A program made the position numbers and the translations under genes. From Oscillospiraceae bacterium (lineage in GTDB: Bacteria > Bacillota > Clostridia > Oscillospirales > Oscillospiraceae), in NCBI GenBank assembly GCA_016293865.1, contig JAEDDG010000002.1, positions 62,001 through 126,000 of the forward strand: a stretch of 64,000 bases of DNA. The letters run 5' to 3'. Each line of letters starts with the position of its first letter. The first letter of the stretch is position 1. Below are positions 1 through 7,374 of the stretch, piece by piece. The notes beneath the pieces are model-generated. The model was not told where the DNA came from, did not search any database, and was given only the letters and a program-made list of their open reading frames with translations.

Positions 1-1
1 G

Positions 2-1198
2 ATGATTGACAGCGTCGGCTATATGGTCGACGGCGCCATCGGCGAGTTTGAAGGCGGCACGGAACGCATGGTGACGACGCCCTGGTTTGATCACGAGGTA
101 ACCATGCGTGAAGCTGCGGAAACCGGCACGAAAAAAGTCATTACCGAGCACTCAACCATCGGCATTGTCATTACAACCGACGGCAGCATCTCGGATCTGC
201 CGCGGGAAAACTACATTGAGCCGGAACGCCGTGCCATCACCCAGCTGAAGGAAATCGGAAAACCTTTTCTTGTGCTGCTGAACTGCACGGATCCGGACTC
301 TGAAAACGCACAGAAGATCAGGGCAGATATTGAGGAATCCTACGGCGTGTCCTGCATTGCCGTCAACTGTATGCTGCTGGACGAGGAACAGATCACCGGG
401 ATGATCAAATCTGTCCTTTATGAGTTTCCTGTGGGAGAGCTGGGACTTTATCTGCCGAGCTGGGTGGACGCGCTGCCGATGACCCATCCCGTCAAAAACG
501 CCCTGCTGACAGGCATCCGCGAAACGGCAGAGGGCATGGTCCGCGTCCGGGACGTCTCGGCCTGCATCAGTATGATGGGTCAGATCGAATGTATACAGAC
601 TGTGACTGTCAGCGAGGTAGATCTCGGCACAGGCACCATAACGGCATGCGCCGAACTGCCCAGAAGCCTGTTTTATTCAACGCTCAGCGACGAATCCGGC
701 TTTACTGTGGCTGATGACGGAGATCTGATGCAGCTTCTGATCCGTCTTTCCGCAGTCAAGGAAAAGTATGACCGCATTGCGCAGGCGCTGGACGATGTAT
801 ATGAATCCGGCTACGGCATCGTGCTTCCTTCCAGTGAGGAATTGTCCCTTCAGGAACCGGAAATCGTCAGGCAGGGCGGGCGATACAGCATTAAGCTCAA
901 GGCCAGCGCCCCGTCTATCCACATGATCCGCGCAAATGTCGAGACGGAGGTATCTCCGGCAGTCGGCGGAGAGCGCACGAGCGGGGATATCATCAATTTC
1001 CTGCTTCAGGAATTTGAGGGCGACGCGTCAAAAATCTGGGAGTCAAACATGTTCGGCAAGTCGCTGTATGATATCGCAAGCGAAGGATTGCAGGCCAAAA
1101 TCAAGCGTATGCCGGATGAAGCAAGGCAAAAACTGCAGGAAACCCTTCAAAGAATCATCAATGAAGGCAGCAGCGGTCTGATCTGCATCCTTCTCTGA
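2..1198 (+). CDS. spoIVA: Stage IV sporulation protein A, 3' part (start lies before the window)
   Basis: About 398 C-terminal residues of SpoIVA, the mother-cell ATPase that polymerises on the forespore surface and forms the basement layer of the spore coat. The family is usually about 490 aa, so the N-terminal P-loop is outside the window and the ATG at base 2 is internal. The stretch TTDGSISDLPRENY near residue 58 matches the conserved TTDGSI region of the family. The protein ends SSGLICILL, like the hydrophobic SpoIVA tail that contacts the anchor peptide SpoVM. It marks the organism as a spore former. The downstream gene has its own promoter, so spoIVA is probably monocistronic. No clear GC-rich terminator was found after the stop. 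Confidence 0.93.
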   Translation: MIDSVGYMVDGAIGEFEGGTERMVTTPWFDHEVTMREAAETGTKKVITEHSTIGIVITTDGSISDLPRENYIEPERRAITQLKEIGKPFLVLLNCTDPDSENAQKIRADIEESYGVSCIAVNCMLLDEEQITGMIKSVLYEFPVGELGLYLPSWVDALPMTHPVKNALLTGIRETAEGMVRVRDVSACISMMGQIECIQTVTVSEVDLGTGTITACAELPRSLFYSTLSDESGFTVADDGDLMQLLIRLSAVKEKYDRIAQALDDVYESGYGIVLPSSEELSLQEPEIVRQGGRYSIKLKASAPSIHMIRANVETEVSPAVGGERTSGDIINFLLQEFEGDASKIWESNMFGKSLYDIASEGLQAKIKRMPDEARQKLQETLQRIINEGSSGLICILL

Positions 1199-1299
1199 TC
1201 CGAATTGACGGGTTTCCTGTTTAACTCCGGTCAATATGTACAAGAGTGCAGCATGATTTCGACTAAAAATTCATTTAATGGTAGGAATTTTAAAATTCA

Positions 1300-1328
1300 T
1301 TGCATATTTGCAGGATAAAGGCTATAAT
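1300..1328 (+). promoter_or_regulatory. Sigma-A-type promoter for the aminotransferase gene
   Basis: TTGCAT (1300-1305) and TATAAT (1323-1328) are separated by 17 bases, a near-consensus housekeeping promoter. It lies about 35 bases before the start codon, and a GGAAGGA ribosome site follows at about 1347. Confidence 0.7.
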
Positions 1329-1362
1329 TGATTCATAATTATTGCTGGAAGGATAATGTGCA

Positions 1363-2556
1363 ATGAAACCCATTTCTGCAACTGCCAAGAGTATTGCGCC
1401 GTCTGCGACGCTGGACATTGATACACTTGCAAAACAGATGAAGGCCGACGGCATTGATGTGATTGCTTTCGGTGCCGGCGAGCCTGATTTTAATACGCCC
1501 GAACACATCAAGGAAGCGGGTATTGAAGCAATCCGGGCCAATAAAACGCGTTATACGCCTGCATCCGGCCTGCCTGCGCTGAAGTCTGCAATCTGCTCCA
1601 GTATTGAAAAGCAGTTCGGCCTGAAATATGAGAATAAAAACATCTGCGTCAGCAGCGGTGCAAAGCATATCGTTTATGTGTCTGTTATGGCGCTTGTGAA
1701 CCCCGGCGACGAAGTGATCCTGCCGGCACCTTACTGGGTAACCTACATGGAGATTATCCGCATGGCAGGCGGCGTCCCTGTTGTGATTGATACGGATGAG
1801 CGCACGCACTTCAAGCTGACGCCTGAAATGCTGGAAAGCGCAGTCACTGAAAAAACCAAATGCCTTCTGCTGAACAACCCGTCCAATCCCACCGGCATGG
1901 TATATACCCGCCAGGAGCTTCTGGATTTGATGGAGGTTGTCAAAAAGCACGATCTTTACGTCATCAGTGATGAGATCTACAACACGCTGACATACGGCTG
2001 CACACATACATGCCTGCCGACCCTTGACGAAGACATCAAAAACCGCACCATTCTGATTGACGGTCTGTCCAAGACATATGCAATGACCGGCTGGCGCGTG
2101 GGTTATTCCGCAGCCAATGAAGAAATCACAAAGGCCATGTCCAACTATCTGAGCCACTCGACCGGCTCAACCTGTACAATCTCACAGTATGCCGGAATGG
2201 AAGCCCTGGTGAACAACACCGACGAGGCGGAGCAGATGCGCCAGGCTTTTGATGAACGGCGTCAGTATTTCCTGCGCCGCATCGCGCAGATCCAGGGCGT
2301 CAGCTGTATTGAGCCTGAGGGCGCATTTTACATCTTCATGAATATCAAGCAGCAGCTGGGCAAAACCTTTTTCGGCGAGAAAGTGGAGACCAGCGCACAG
2401 TTTGCCCAGTCCCTGCTGAAAAACGGCCTGGTCGCTGTCGTTCCAGGCGGCGCGTTCGGGGCTGAGGGCTATATCCGCTGGTCTTATGCCACCAGTATGG
2501 ATGCAATCCGTACCGGTCTGGATCGGTTTGAACAATTCCTGAAACAGGGAAAATAA
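1363..2556 (+). CDS. Class I pyridoxal-phosphate aminotransferase (aspartate aminotransferase-like)
   Basis: A 397-aa fold-type I aminotransferase, the usual length for bacterial AspC/PatA proteins. It should move an amino group between an amino acid such as aspartate and a 2-oxoacid in the cytoplasm. Visible marks are FGAGEPDFNTPEHI near the N terminus, NNPSNPTG in the middle, SDEIY, and the PLP-lysine motif GLSKTYAMTGWRVG followed by the substrate-binding Arg. The start is supported by GGAAGGA nine bases upstream and by the promoter before it. It is a single gene closed by a terminator. The exact substrate cannot be decided from sequence; aspartate is most common for this subfamily. Confidence 0.9.
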   Translation: MKPISATAKSIAPSATLDIDTLAKQMKADGIDVIAFGAGEPDFNTPEHIKEAGIEAIRANKTRYTPASGLPALKSAICSSIEKQFGLKYENKNICVSSGAKHIVYVSVMALVNPGDEVILPAPYWVTYMEIIRMAGGVPVVIDTDERTHFKLTPEMLESAVTEKTKCLLLNNPSNPTGMVYTRQELLDLMEVVKKHDLYVISDEIYNTLTYGCTHTCLPTLDEDIKNRTILIDGLSKTYAMTGWRVGYSAANEEITKAMSNYLSHSTGSTCTISQYAGMEALVNNTDEAEQMRQAFDERRQYFLRRIAQIQGVSCIEPEGAFYIFMNIKQQLGKTFFGEKVETSAQFAQSLLKNGLVAVVPGGAFGAEGYIRWSYATSMDAIRTGLDRFEQFLKQGK

Positions 2557-2572
2557 ACAGCGGTTTTACATT

Positions 2573-2603
2573 CCGGCGTACGATACAGTACGCCGGTTTT
2601 TTT
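2573..2603 (+). terminator. Intrinsic terminator after the aminotransferase gene
   Basis: CCGGCGTAC pairs with GTACGCCGG around a 6-base loop and is followed by seven T residues. Confidence 0.9.
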
Positions 2604-2618
2604 ACTGCTGGGAAGACG

Positions 2619-2648
2619 TTGTTTTTTCCATATCTTTCGTGCTATAAT
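2619..2648 (+). promoter_or_regulatory. Likely promoter for the ABC transporter gene
   Basis: TTGTTT (2619-2624) and a perfect TATAAT (2643-2648) are 18 bases apart and lie 25 bases before the start codon of the ABC gene. Confidence 0.55.
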
Positions 2649-2672
2649 ACATTAAATAAATCAGGATGATTA

Positions 2673-4490
2673 ATGGGGAAAAACATGAAAAACGCATACG
2701 AGGGAAACAGGCGCACGGCGGATCCCGCGGCGCGCCATACATCAAATTCGACACTGATCCGCAGATTCTGGCCGTATGAGAAAAAGTACTGGAAGATTAT
2801 TCTGATTGATCTGACCTGTGCGCTGCTGACCTGTCTGTGTGATCTGATTCTGCCGCTGATTCTGCGCTATATTACAAATACGGCAGTCAGTGATCTTGCG
2901 GCTCTGACTGTCGGCGTGATCCTGAAGCTGGCGCTCCTGTACCTGATCCTGCGCCTGATTGACGCCATCGCGCAGTATTATATGGCCAGCACCGGCCACA
3001 TTATGGGTGTGTATATTGAAACAGATATGCGGCGTGATGCCTTTGATCACCTGCAGCGGCTGAGTCAGGCGTACTACTCGAATACTAAAATCGGTCAGAT
3101 TATGGGACGGATCACAAACGACCTGTTTGACGTAACCGAGTTTTCCCATCACTGTCCCGAAGAGTTTTTCATTGCCGCAATCAAAATTGTTGTCAGTTTC
3201 ATCATTCTCTGTACATACAACATCCCGCTGACGCTGCTTCTTTTCCTGTGCGTACCGCTGATGGCAGTCGTCTCCACCGCCATCAACCAGAAGCTGCGTG
3301 CGGCCTTCCGCCGCCAGCGTGTGCAGATCGGCGAGCTGAACGCGCAGATTGAAGACAGCCTTCTGGGCGAGCGCGTTGTGAAGGCGTTCAGCGCCGAAGA
3401 GATGGAAAAAGACAAATTTGAGGAAGGGAACCGGACCTTCCAGACCATTAAAAAGCATACATACAAGTTTATGGCGCGCTTTCAGTGCTCGACGCGCCTG
3501 TTTGACGGCCTGATGTATCTTGTGGTCATCCTGGGCGGCGGTCTGTTCGTAGTCAACGGCTATATCAATTCCGGCGATCTTGTGGCTTATACCCTTTATG
3601 TCAGCACACTGATTGCGACCATCCGCAGAATCGTTGAGTTTGCCGAGCAGTTCCAGCGCGGCCTGACCGGTATCGAGCGTTTCTTTGAGATTATGGACAC
3701 GCCTGTGGACATCGAGGACGCGCCGGACGCCTCTGAACTGCAGGTGAGGCAGGGGAAGATCGAATTCAAAAACGTCTCTTTTGAATATCCGGATGATCAC
3801 AACTCCGTGCTGCGCAACGTAAACCTGACCATCAGCCCGGGGGAGCGGCTTGCCCTTGTCGGCCCCTCCGGCGGCGGTAAGACAACCATGTGCAGCCTGA
3901 TTATGCGCTTTTATGACGTTACTTCCGGCGAAATAGACATTGACGGTCAGGATATCCGCGATGTCACGCTGAAAAGCCTGCGCAGCTCCATCGGCATAGT
4001 CCAGCAGGATGTGTACCTGTTCAGCGGTACGGTGGCCGAAAACATTGCCTACGGCAAGCAGGATGCGACGCGGGCTGAAATTGAGCAGGCCGCCAGGCTC
4101 GCGGGAGCAGACGCTTTCATCCGCGCGCTGAAGGACGGATATGACTCCTATGTGGGCGAGCGTGGTGTGAAGCTTTCCGGCGGCCAGAAGCAGCGGATTG
4201 CCATTGCGCGTGTGTTCCTGAAAAATCCGCCGATCCTGATTCTGGACGAAGCCACAAGCGCGCTGGATAACGAAAGCGAAATTCTGGTCGGACAGAGTCT
4301 CGACAAGCTGGCGCACGGCAGAACGACGCTGACCATCGCGCACCGGCTGACAACCATTAAAAATGCAGACCGGATTCTGGTTCTTGGCGCGGAAGGAATC
4401 GTTGAAGAAGGAAACCACGAACAGCTTCTTGCCGAAAAGGGCATTTATTACCGGCTCTGGAATCAGATTCCAACCGGAGAGACATTATAA
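2673..4490 (+). CDS. ABC exporter half-transporter (permease fused to ATPase)
   Basis: A 605-aa protein with an N-terminal six-helix ABC exporter membrane domain (about residues 35-330) and a C-terminal nucleotide-binding domain. Visible ATPase motifs are Walker A GPSGGGKTT near residue 397, the signature LSGGQKQRIA near 500, Walker B ILILDEATSALD near 521, and the H-loop histidine in TLTIAHRLTT. It probably works as a homodimer, because no partner half-transporter lies beside it. Exporters of this MdlB/MsbA-like group move lipids, drugs or peptides; the substrate is not evident. The ATG at 2673 has only a weak ribosome site (GGGGA), and Met5 is an alternative start. Confidence 0.92.
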   Translation: MGKNMKNAYEGNRRTADPAARHTSNSTLIRRFWPYEKKYWKIILIDLTCALLTCLCDLILPLILRYITNTAVSDLAALTVGVILKLALLYLILRLIDAIAQYYMASTGHIMGVYIETDMRRDAFDHLQRLSQAYYSNTKIGQIMGRITNDLFDVTEFSHHCPEEFFIAAIKIVVSFIILCTYNIPLTLLLFLCVPLMAVVSTAINQKLRAAFRRQRVQIGELNAQIEDSLLGERVVKAFSAEEMEKDKFEEGNRTFQTIKKHTYKFMARFQCSTRLFDGLMYLVVILGGGLFVVNGYINSGDLVAYTLYVSTLIATIRRIVEFAEQFQRGLTGIERFFEIMDTPVDIEDAPDASELQVRQGKIEFKNVSFEYPDDHNSVLRNVNLTISPGERLALVGPSGGGKTTMCSLIMRFYDVTSGEIDIDGQDIRDVTLKSLRSSIGIVQQDVYLFSGTVAENIAYGKQDATRAEIEQAARLAGADAFIRALKDGYDSYVGERGVKLSGGQKQRIAIARVFLKNPPILILDEATSALDNESEILVGQSLDKLAHGRTTLTIAHRLTTIKNADRILVLGAEGIVEEGNHEQLLAEKGIYYRLWNQIPTGETL

Positions 4491-4608
4491 TCAGAAAAAG
4501 CATAAGGAAACTGCTCCCCACAGGACATTCTCCTTATGCGGGAATAGGCGCCGGAAATCCAAGCCTGCAGCACTGCTTGCAATTTACGAGCGGACCAATA
4601 CCGAAAAA

Positions 4609-4637
4609 CAGGGCATCTTCTGAATGAAGATGCCCTG
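4609..4637. terminator. Bidirectional terminator between the ABC gene and pfp
   Basis: CAGGGCATCTTC and GAAGATGCCCTG form a perfect 12-bp stem with a 5-base loop between two convergent genes. T-rich tracts are present on both strands. Confidence 0.85.
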
Positions 4638-4672
4638 TTCTGTCATGTCCTGTTCTTGCCGGACAGTATATC

Positions 4673-5914
4673 TTATTTTGCAAGAACCTTGTTCAGTCTT
4701 GCAAAGCGGGGGAGACCGTTTTCAAGCTTTCTCTCCGGCTCGCCCTGGATCAGAGGCAGTGCGTAGTCAATGAAGTCCTGGGTGACATAGTTCTGCTCCG
4801 GGGTGATCCACTCCAGAGGAACCTTCTTTTCGTAGTTTGCAACGTCAGTCAGGTTCAGCAGTTCAGGCTCGCAGGTGTACTTGCCGCCGTCACGGCTGCA
4901 CTTGAAGCCGACCATCTTGCCGGTAATGCCGGAAACCGCGCTCTCAACAGCTACTTTACCGGCCATGAATGCTTCTTCAATATCGGTTTTGGAGGCAAGG
5001 TGTGCGCCGCAGCGCTGCAGCAGGCTCAGCTCGATGCCGCGGACCTTGGCGCCGGTCTTTTCCTTGACCACTGCGGCCAGATGTGCGGCCAGACCGCCCA
5101 GCTGTGCGTGACCGAAACCGTCAGTCGCAGAGGTTTTTGCCTCGGAAACGAAGCTGCCGTCGGCATAGTGGATGCCTTCGGAAACAGCGACGATGCACTT
5201 GCCGGACTTGTTGTAAATCGCAGTCACGTCGGCAAGGAACTTGTCCATATCAAAATCGGTCTCAGGCAGATAAATCAGGTCGGGGCCGCAGCCGACAACG
5301 CCGGCAAGAGCGGCAGAGGCGGCGAGCCAGCCGGCATGACGGCCCATGATCTCGATGATGGTGATCATGCCCGTGTCATAGACTCTGGCATCCTTGTAGA
5401 CTTCCGCGCAGGAAGTTGCAATGTACTTGGCGGCGCTTGCAAAACCGGGGCAGTGGTCGGTGCCGAAAAGGTCATTGTCTATGGTCTTGGGAACACCCAT
5501 CACACGGCAGTCCCAGCCGGATTTGGCCATGAAACGGCTGACCTTGTCGCAGGTGTCCATGGAGTCGTTGCCGCCGTTATAGAAGAAATAACGGACATTG
5601 TACTTCTTGAAGATCTCAAGAATCCGCTGGTAATCGGTATCATCTTTGTCAGGATCGGCAATTTTATAGCGGCAGGAGCCAAGTTCGGAAGAAGGAGTAT
5701 TGAGAAGGAGCTCGAGCTCTGCTGCGTCTTCCTTGCTCATATCATAGAGCTGATCCGCCAGGACGCCCTTGATACCGTGGGCAGCACCATACACATTGGT
5801 AATTTCGGGGGTGTCCAGAGCCGTTCTGATTACGCCGTAAGCGCTGGCATTGATAACAGCTGTGGGGCCGCCGGACTGGCCAATGATACATGCGCCGACT
5901 AATTTATTACTCAC
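4673..5914 (-). CDS. pfp: 6-phosphofructokinase, pyrophosphate-dependent type
   Basis: A 413-aa phosphofructokinase that converts fructose 6-phosphate and a phosphoryl donor to fructose 1,6-bisphosphate in glycolysis. GQSGGPTAVINAS opens the protein, GGNDSMDT replaces the GGDGS of ATP enzymes, and PKTIDNDL is the catalytic loop with the proton-accepting Asp. The residue after GGND and the length above 400 aa point to pyrophosphate as donor, which is family knowledge rather than proof. The start is a GTG preceded at good spacing by AAGGAGG; the upstream in-frame ATG has no ribosome site. It is transcribed divergently from fba, which encodes the next enzyme of the pathway. Confidence 0.9.
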   Translation of the reverse strand: MSNKLVGACIIGQSGGPTAVINASAYGVIRTALDTPEITNVYGAAHGIKGVLADQLYDMSKEDAAELELLLNTPSSELGSCRYKIADPDKDDTDYQRILEIFKKYNVRYFFYNGGNDSMDTCDKVSRFMAKSGWDCRVMGVPKTIDNDLFGTDHCPGFASAAKYIATSCAEVYKDARVYDTGMITIIEIMGRHAGWLAASAALAGVVGCGPDLIYLPETDFDMDKFLADVTAIYNKSGKCIVAVSEGIHYADGSFVSEAKTSATDGFGHAQLGGLAAHLAAVVKEKTGAKVRGIELSLLQRCGAHLASKTDIEEAFMAGKVAVESAVSGITGKMVGFKCSRDGGKYTCEPELLNLTDVANYEKKVPLEWITPEQNYVTQDFIDYALPLIQGEPERKLENGLPRFARLNKVLAK

Positions 5915-6011
5915 TTTGGAATTCCTCCTTAAAATGTATATATATTTTTGCCTTAAGTATAATAACATATATTATACGCAAAATCAAAGTGCAAATTGTT
6001 AAAAATTTCTC

Positions 6012-6039
6012 TTGAATTAGACATTCTTTATGGTATTAT
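6012..6039 (+). promoter_or_regulatory. Promoter for fba
   Basis: TTGAAT and TATTAT are 16 bases apart, and GGAG follows just before the fba start. On the opposite strand a TATAAT at 5976-5971 probably serves pfp, but its -35 box is not clear. Confidence 0.55.
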
Positions 6040-6075
6040 ATACTTACTGCAATTAATGTAAGGAGTTGTAATAGA

Positions 6076-7059
6076 ATGGCAAAAGTTACATCCACCGAAA
6101 TGTTCAAAAAAGCATACAATGGCGGTTATGCGATCGGCGCCTTCAATGTCAACAATATGGAGATTATCCAGGGTATTGCTGACGCAGCAATCGAGGAAAA
6201 AGCCCCTCTGATTCTGCAGGTTTCTTCCGGCGCTCGTAAGTATGCTAAGCATATTTATCTGATGAAGCTGATCGAGGCTGCCATCGCTGATGCTGAGGAG
6301 AATGCAGGTTTTGATCTTCCTGTCTGCGTCCACCTGGACCACGGCGATACCTTTGAGCTCTGCAAGAGCTGCATTGACGGCGGCTTCACCTCCGTTATGA
6401 TTGACGGCAGCAGCAAGTCCTTTGAAGACAACATCGCCCTGACCAAGAAGGTCGTTGAGTATGCCCATGACCACGGCGTCGTTGTTGAAGGCGAGCTGGG
6501 CACTCTGGCCGGCGTTGAAGACGATGTCAATGTCAGCGAAGAGGATTCCTCCTACACCCGTCCCGAAGAGGTTGAAGAGTTCGTGACCAGAACCGGCGTT
6601 GACTCTCTGGCCATCGCCATCGGCACCAGCCACGGCGCTTACAAGTTCAAGCCCGAGCAGTGCACCCGCAATGCAGAGGGCATCCTTGTTCCGCCCACGC
6701 TGCGCTTTGACATTCTTGAAGAAGTCTCCAGACGTCTGCCTGGTTTCCCGATTGTTCTGCATGGTTCTTCTTCCGTTCCTCAGAACTTCGTGAAGCTGAT
6801 CAACGAGTACGGCGGAAAGATGCCTGACGCTGTTGGTGTTCCTGAGGATCAGCTGCGTCATGCCGCATCCCTGTCTGTCTGCAAGATCAACATCGACTCC
6901 GACCTGCGTCTTGCCATGACCGCTGCCATCCGCGAGCACTTCGCACAGAAGCCTGCTGATTTCGACCCCAGAAAGTACCTCGGCCCCGGCCGCGATTATA
7001 TCAAGCAGATCGTCAAGCACAAGCTCGTCGATGTCCTCGGCTGCGCCGGCAAAGCATAA
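6076..7059 (+). CDS. fba: Fructose-1,6-bisphosphate aldolase, class II
   Basis: A 327-aa zinc aldolase that splits fructose 1,6-bisphosphate into dihydroxyacetone phosphate and glyceraldehyde 3-phosphate. HLDHGD at residues 86-91 supplies metal and catalytic residues. GELGTLAG, IGTSHGAYKF and LHGSSSVP are the further metal and phosphate-binding segments of class II enzymes. AGGAG precedes the ATG. The gene is rich in codons typical of highly expressed genes (AAG, CTG, ATC), as expected for a glycolytic enzyme. It lies head to head with pfp and is closed by a very strong hairpin terminator. Confidence 0.96.
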   Translation: MAKVTSTEMFKKAYNGGYAIGAFNVNNMEIIQGIADAAIEEKAPLILQVSSGARKYAKHIYLMKLIEAAIADAEENAGFDLPVCVHLDHGDTFELCKSCIDGGFTSVMIDGSSKSFEDNIALTKKVVEYAHDHGVVVEGELGTLAGVEDDVNVSEEDSSYTRPEEVEEFVTRTGVDSLAIAIGTSHGAYKFKPEQCTRNAEGILVPPTLRFDILEEVSRRLPGFPIVLHGSSSVPQNFVKLINEYGGKMPDAVGVPEDQLRHAASLSVCKINIDSDLRLAMTAAIREHFAQKPADFDPRKYLGPGRDYIKQIVKHKLVDVLGCAGKA

Positions 7060-7083
7060 GCTGTTTATTTTTGTTGATCTTTG

Positions 7084-7115
7084 GCCGCGGCACCCTGTCG
7101 GGTGCCGCGGCTTTT
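7084..7115 (+). terminator. Strong intrinsic terminator of fba
   Basis: GCCGCGGCACCC and GGGTGCCGCGGC form a perfect 12-bp stem with loop TGTC, followed by four T residues. Confidence 0.95.
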
Positions 7116-7129
7116 GCATGATCCGGCTA

Positions 7130-7158
7130 TTGACAGTCGAAATCTGTAATATTATACT
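7130..7158 (+). promoter_or_regulatory. Consensus promoter with a long leader before the P-type ATPase gene
   Basis: TTGACA (7130-7135) and TATACT (7153-7158) are separated by exactly 17 bases, one of the best promoters in the window. The first gene starts more than 200 bases later. That leader (about 7165-7374) holds no convincing ORF and no riboswitch class that I recognise. Confidence 0.75.
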
Positions 7159-7374
7159 GATCATGCCAGAATAAGTATTCAAAATCGTGTAAAAAACAGA
7201 CGTTCGGCAACATACTTTGGACAAATCTGTCTGTCCGGGAGAACGGCTTTTGTCTGACGGCGCACCCCTCTGCGTCTTCAGCGCTGCCGCAAAGATTCCG
7301 GCTGGCCGCTGTGCGGACTCTTTCCGCATACGCCGGGACGATCGTCTGATTGCGCAAGAGAGGAGAAGCGCTGC

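Noticed and set aside
2742..4418. 558-codon open frame on the minus strand across the ABC transporter gene
   Set aside because: It mirrors the codon phase of a clear ABC gene, has no known motifs, no ribosome site, and a composition typical of antisense shadows in this GC range.
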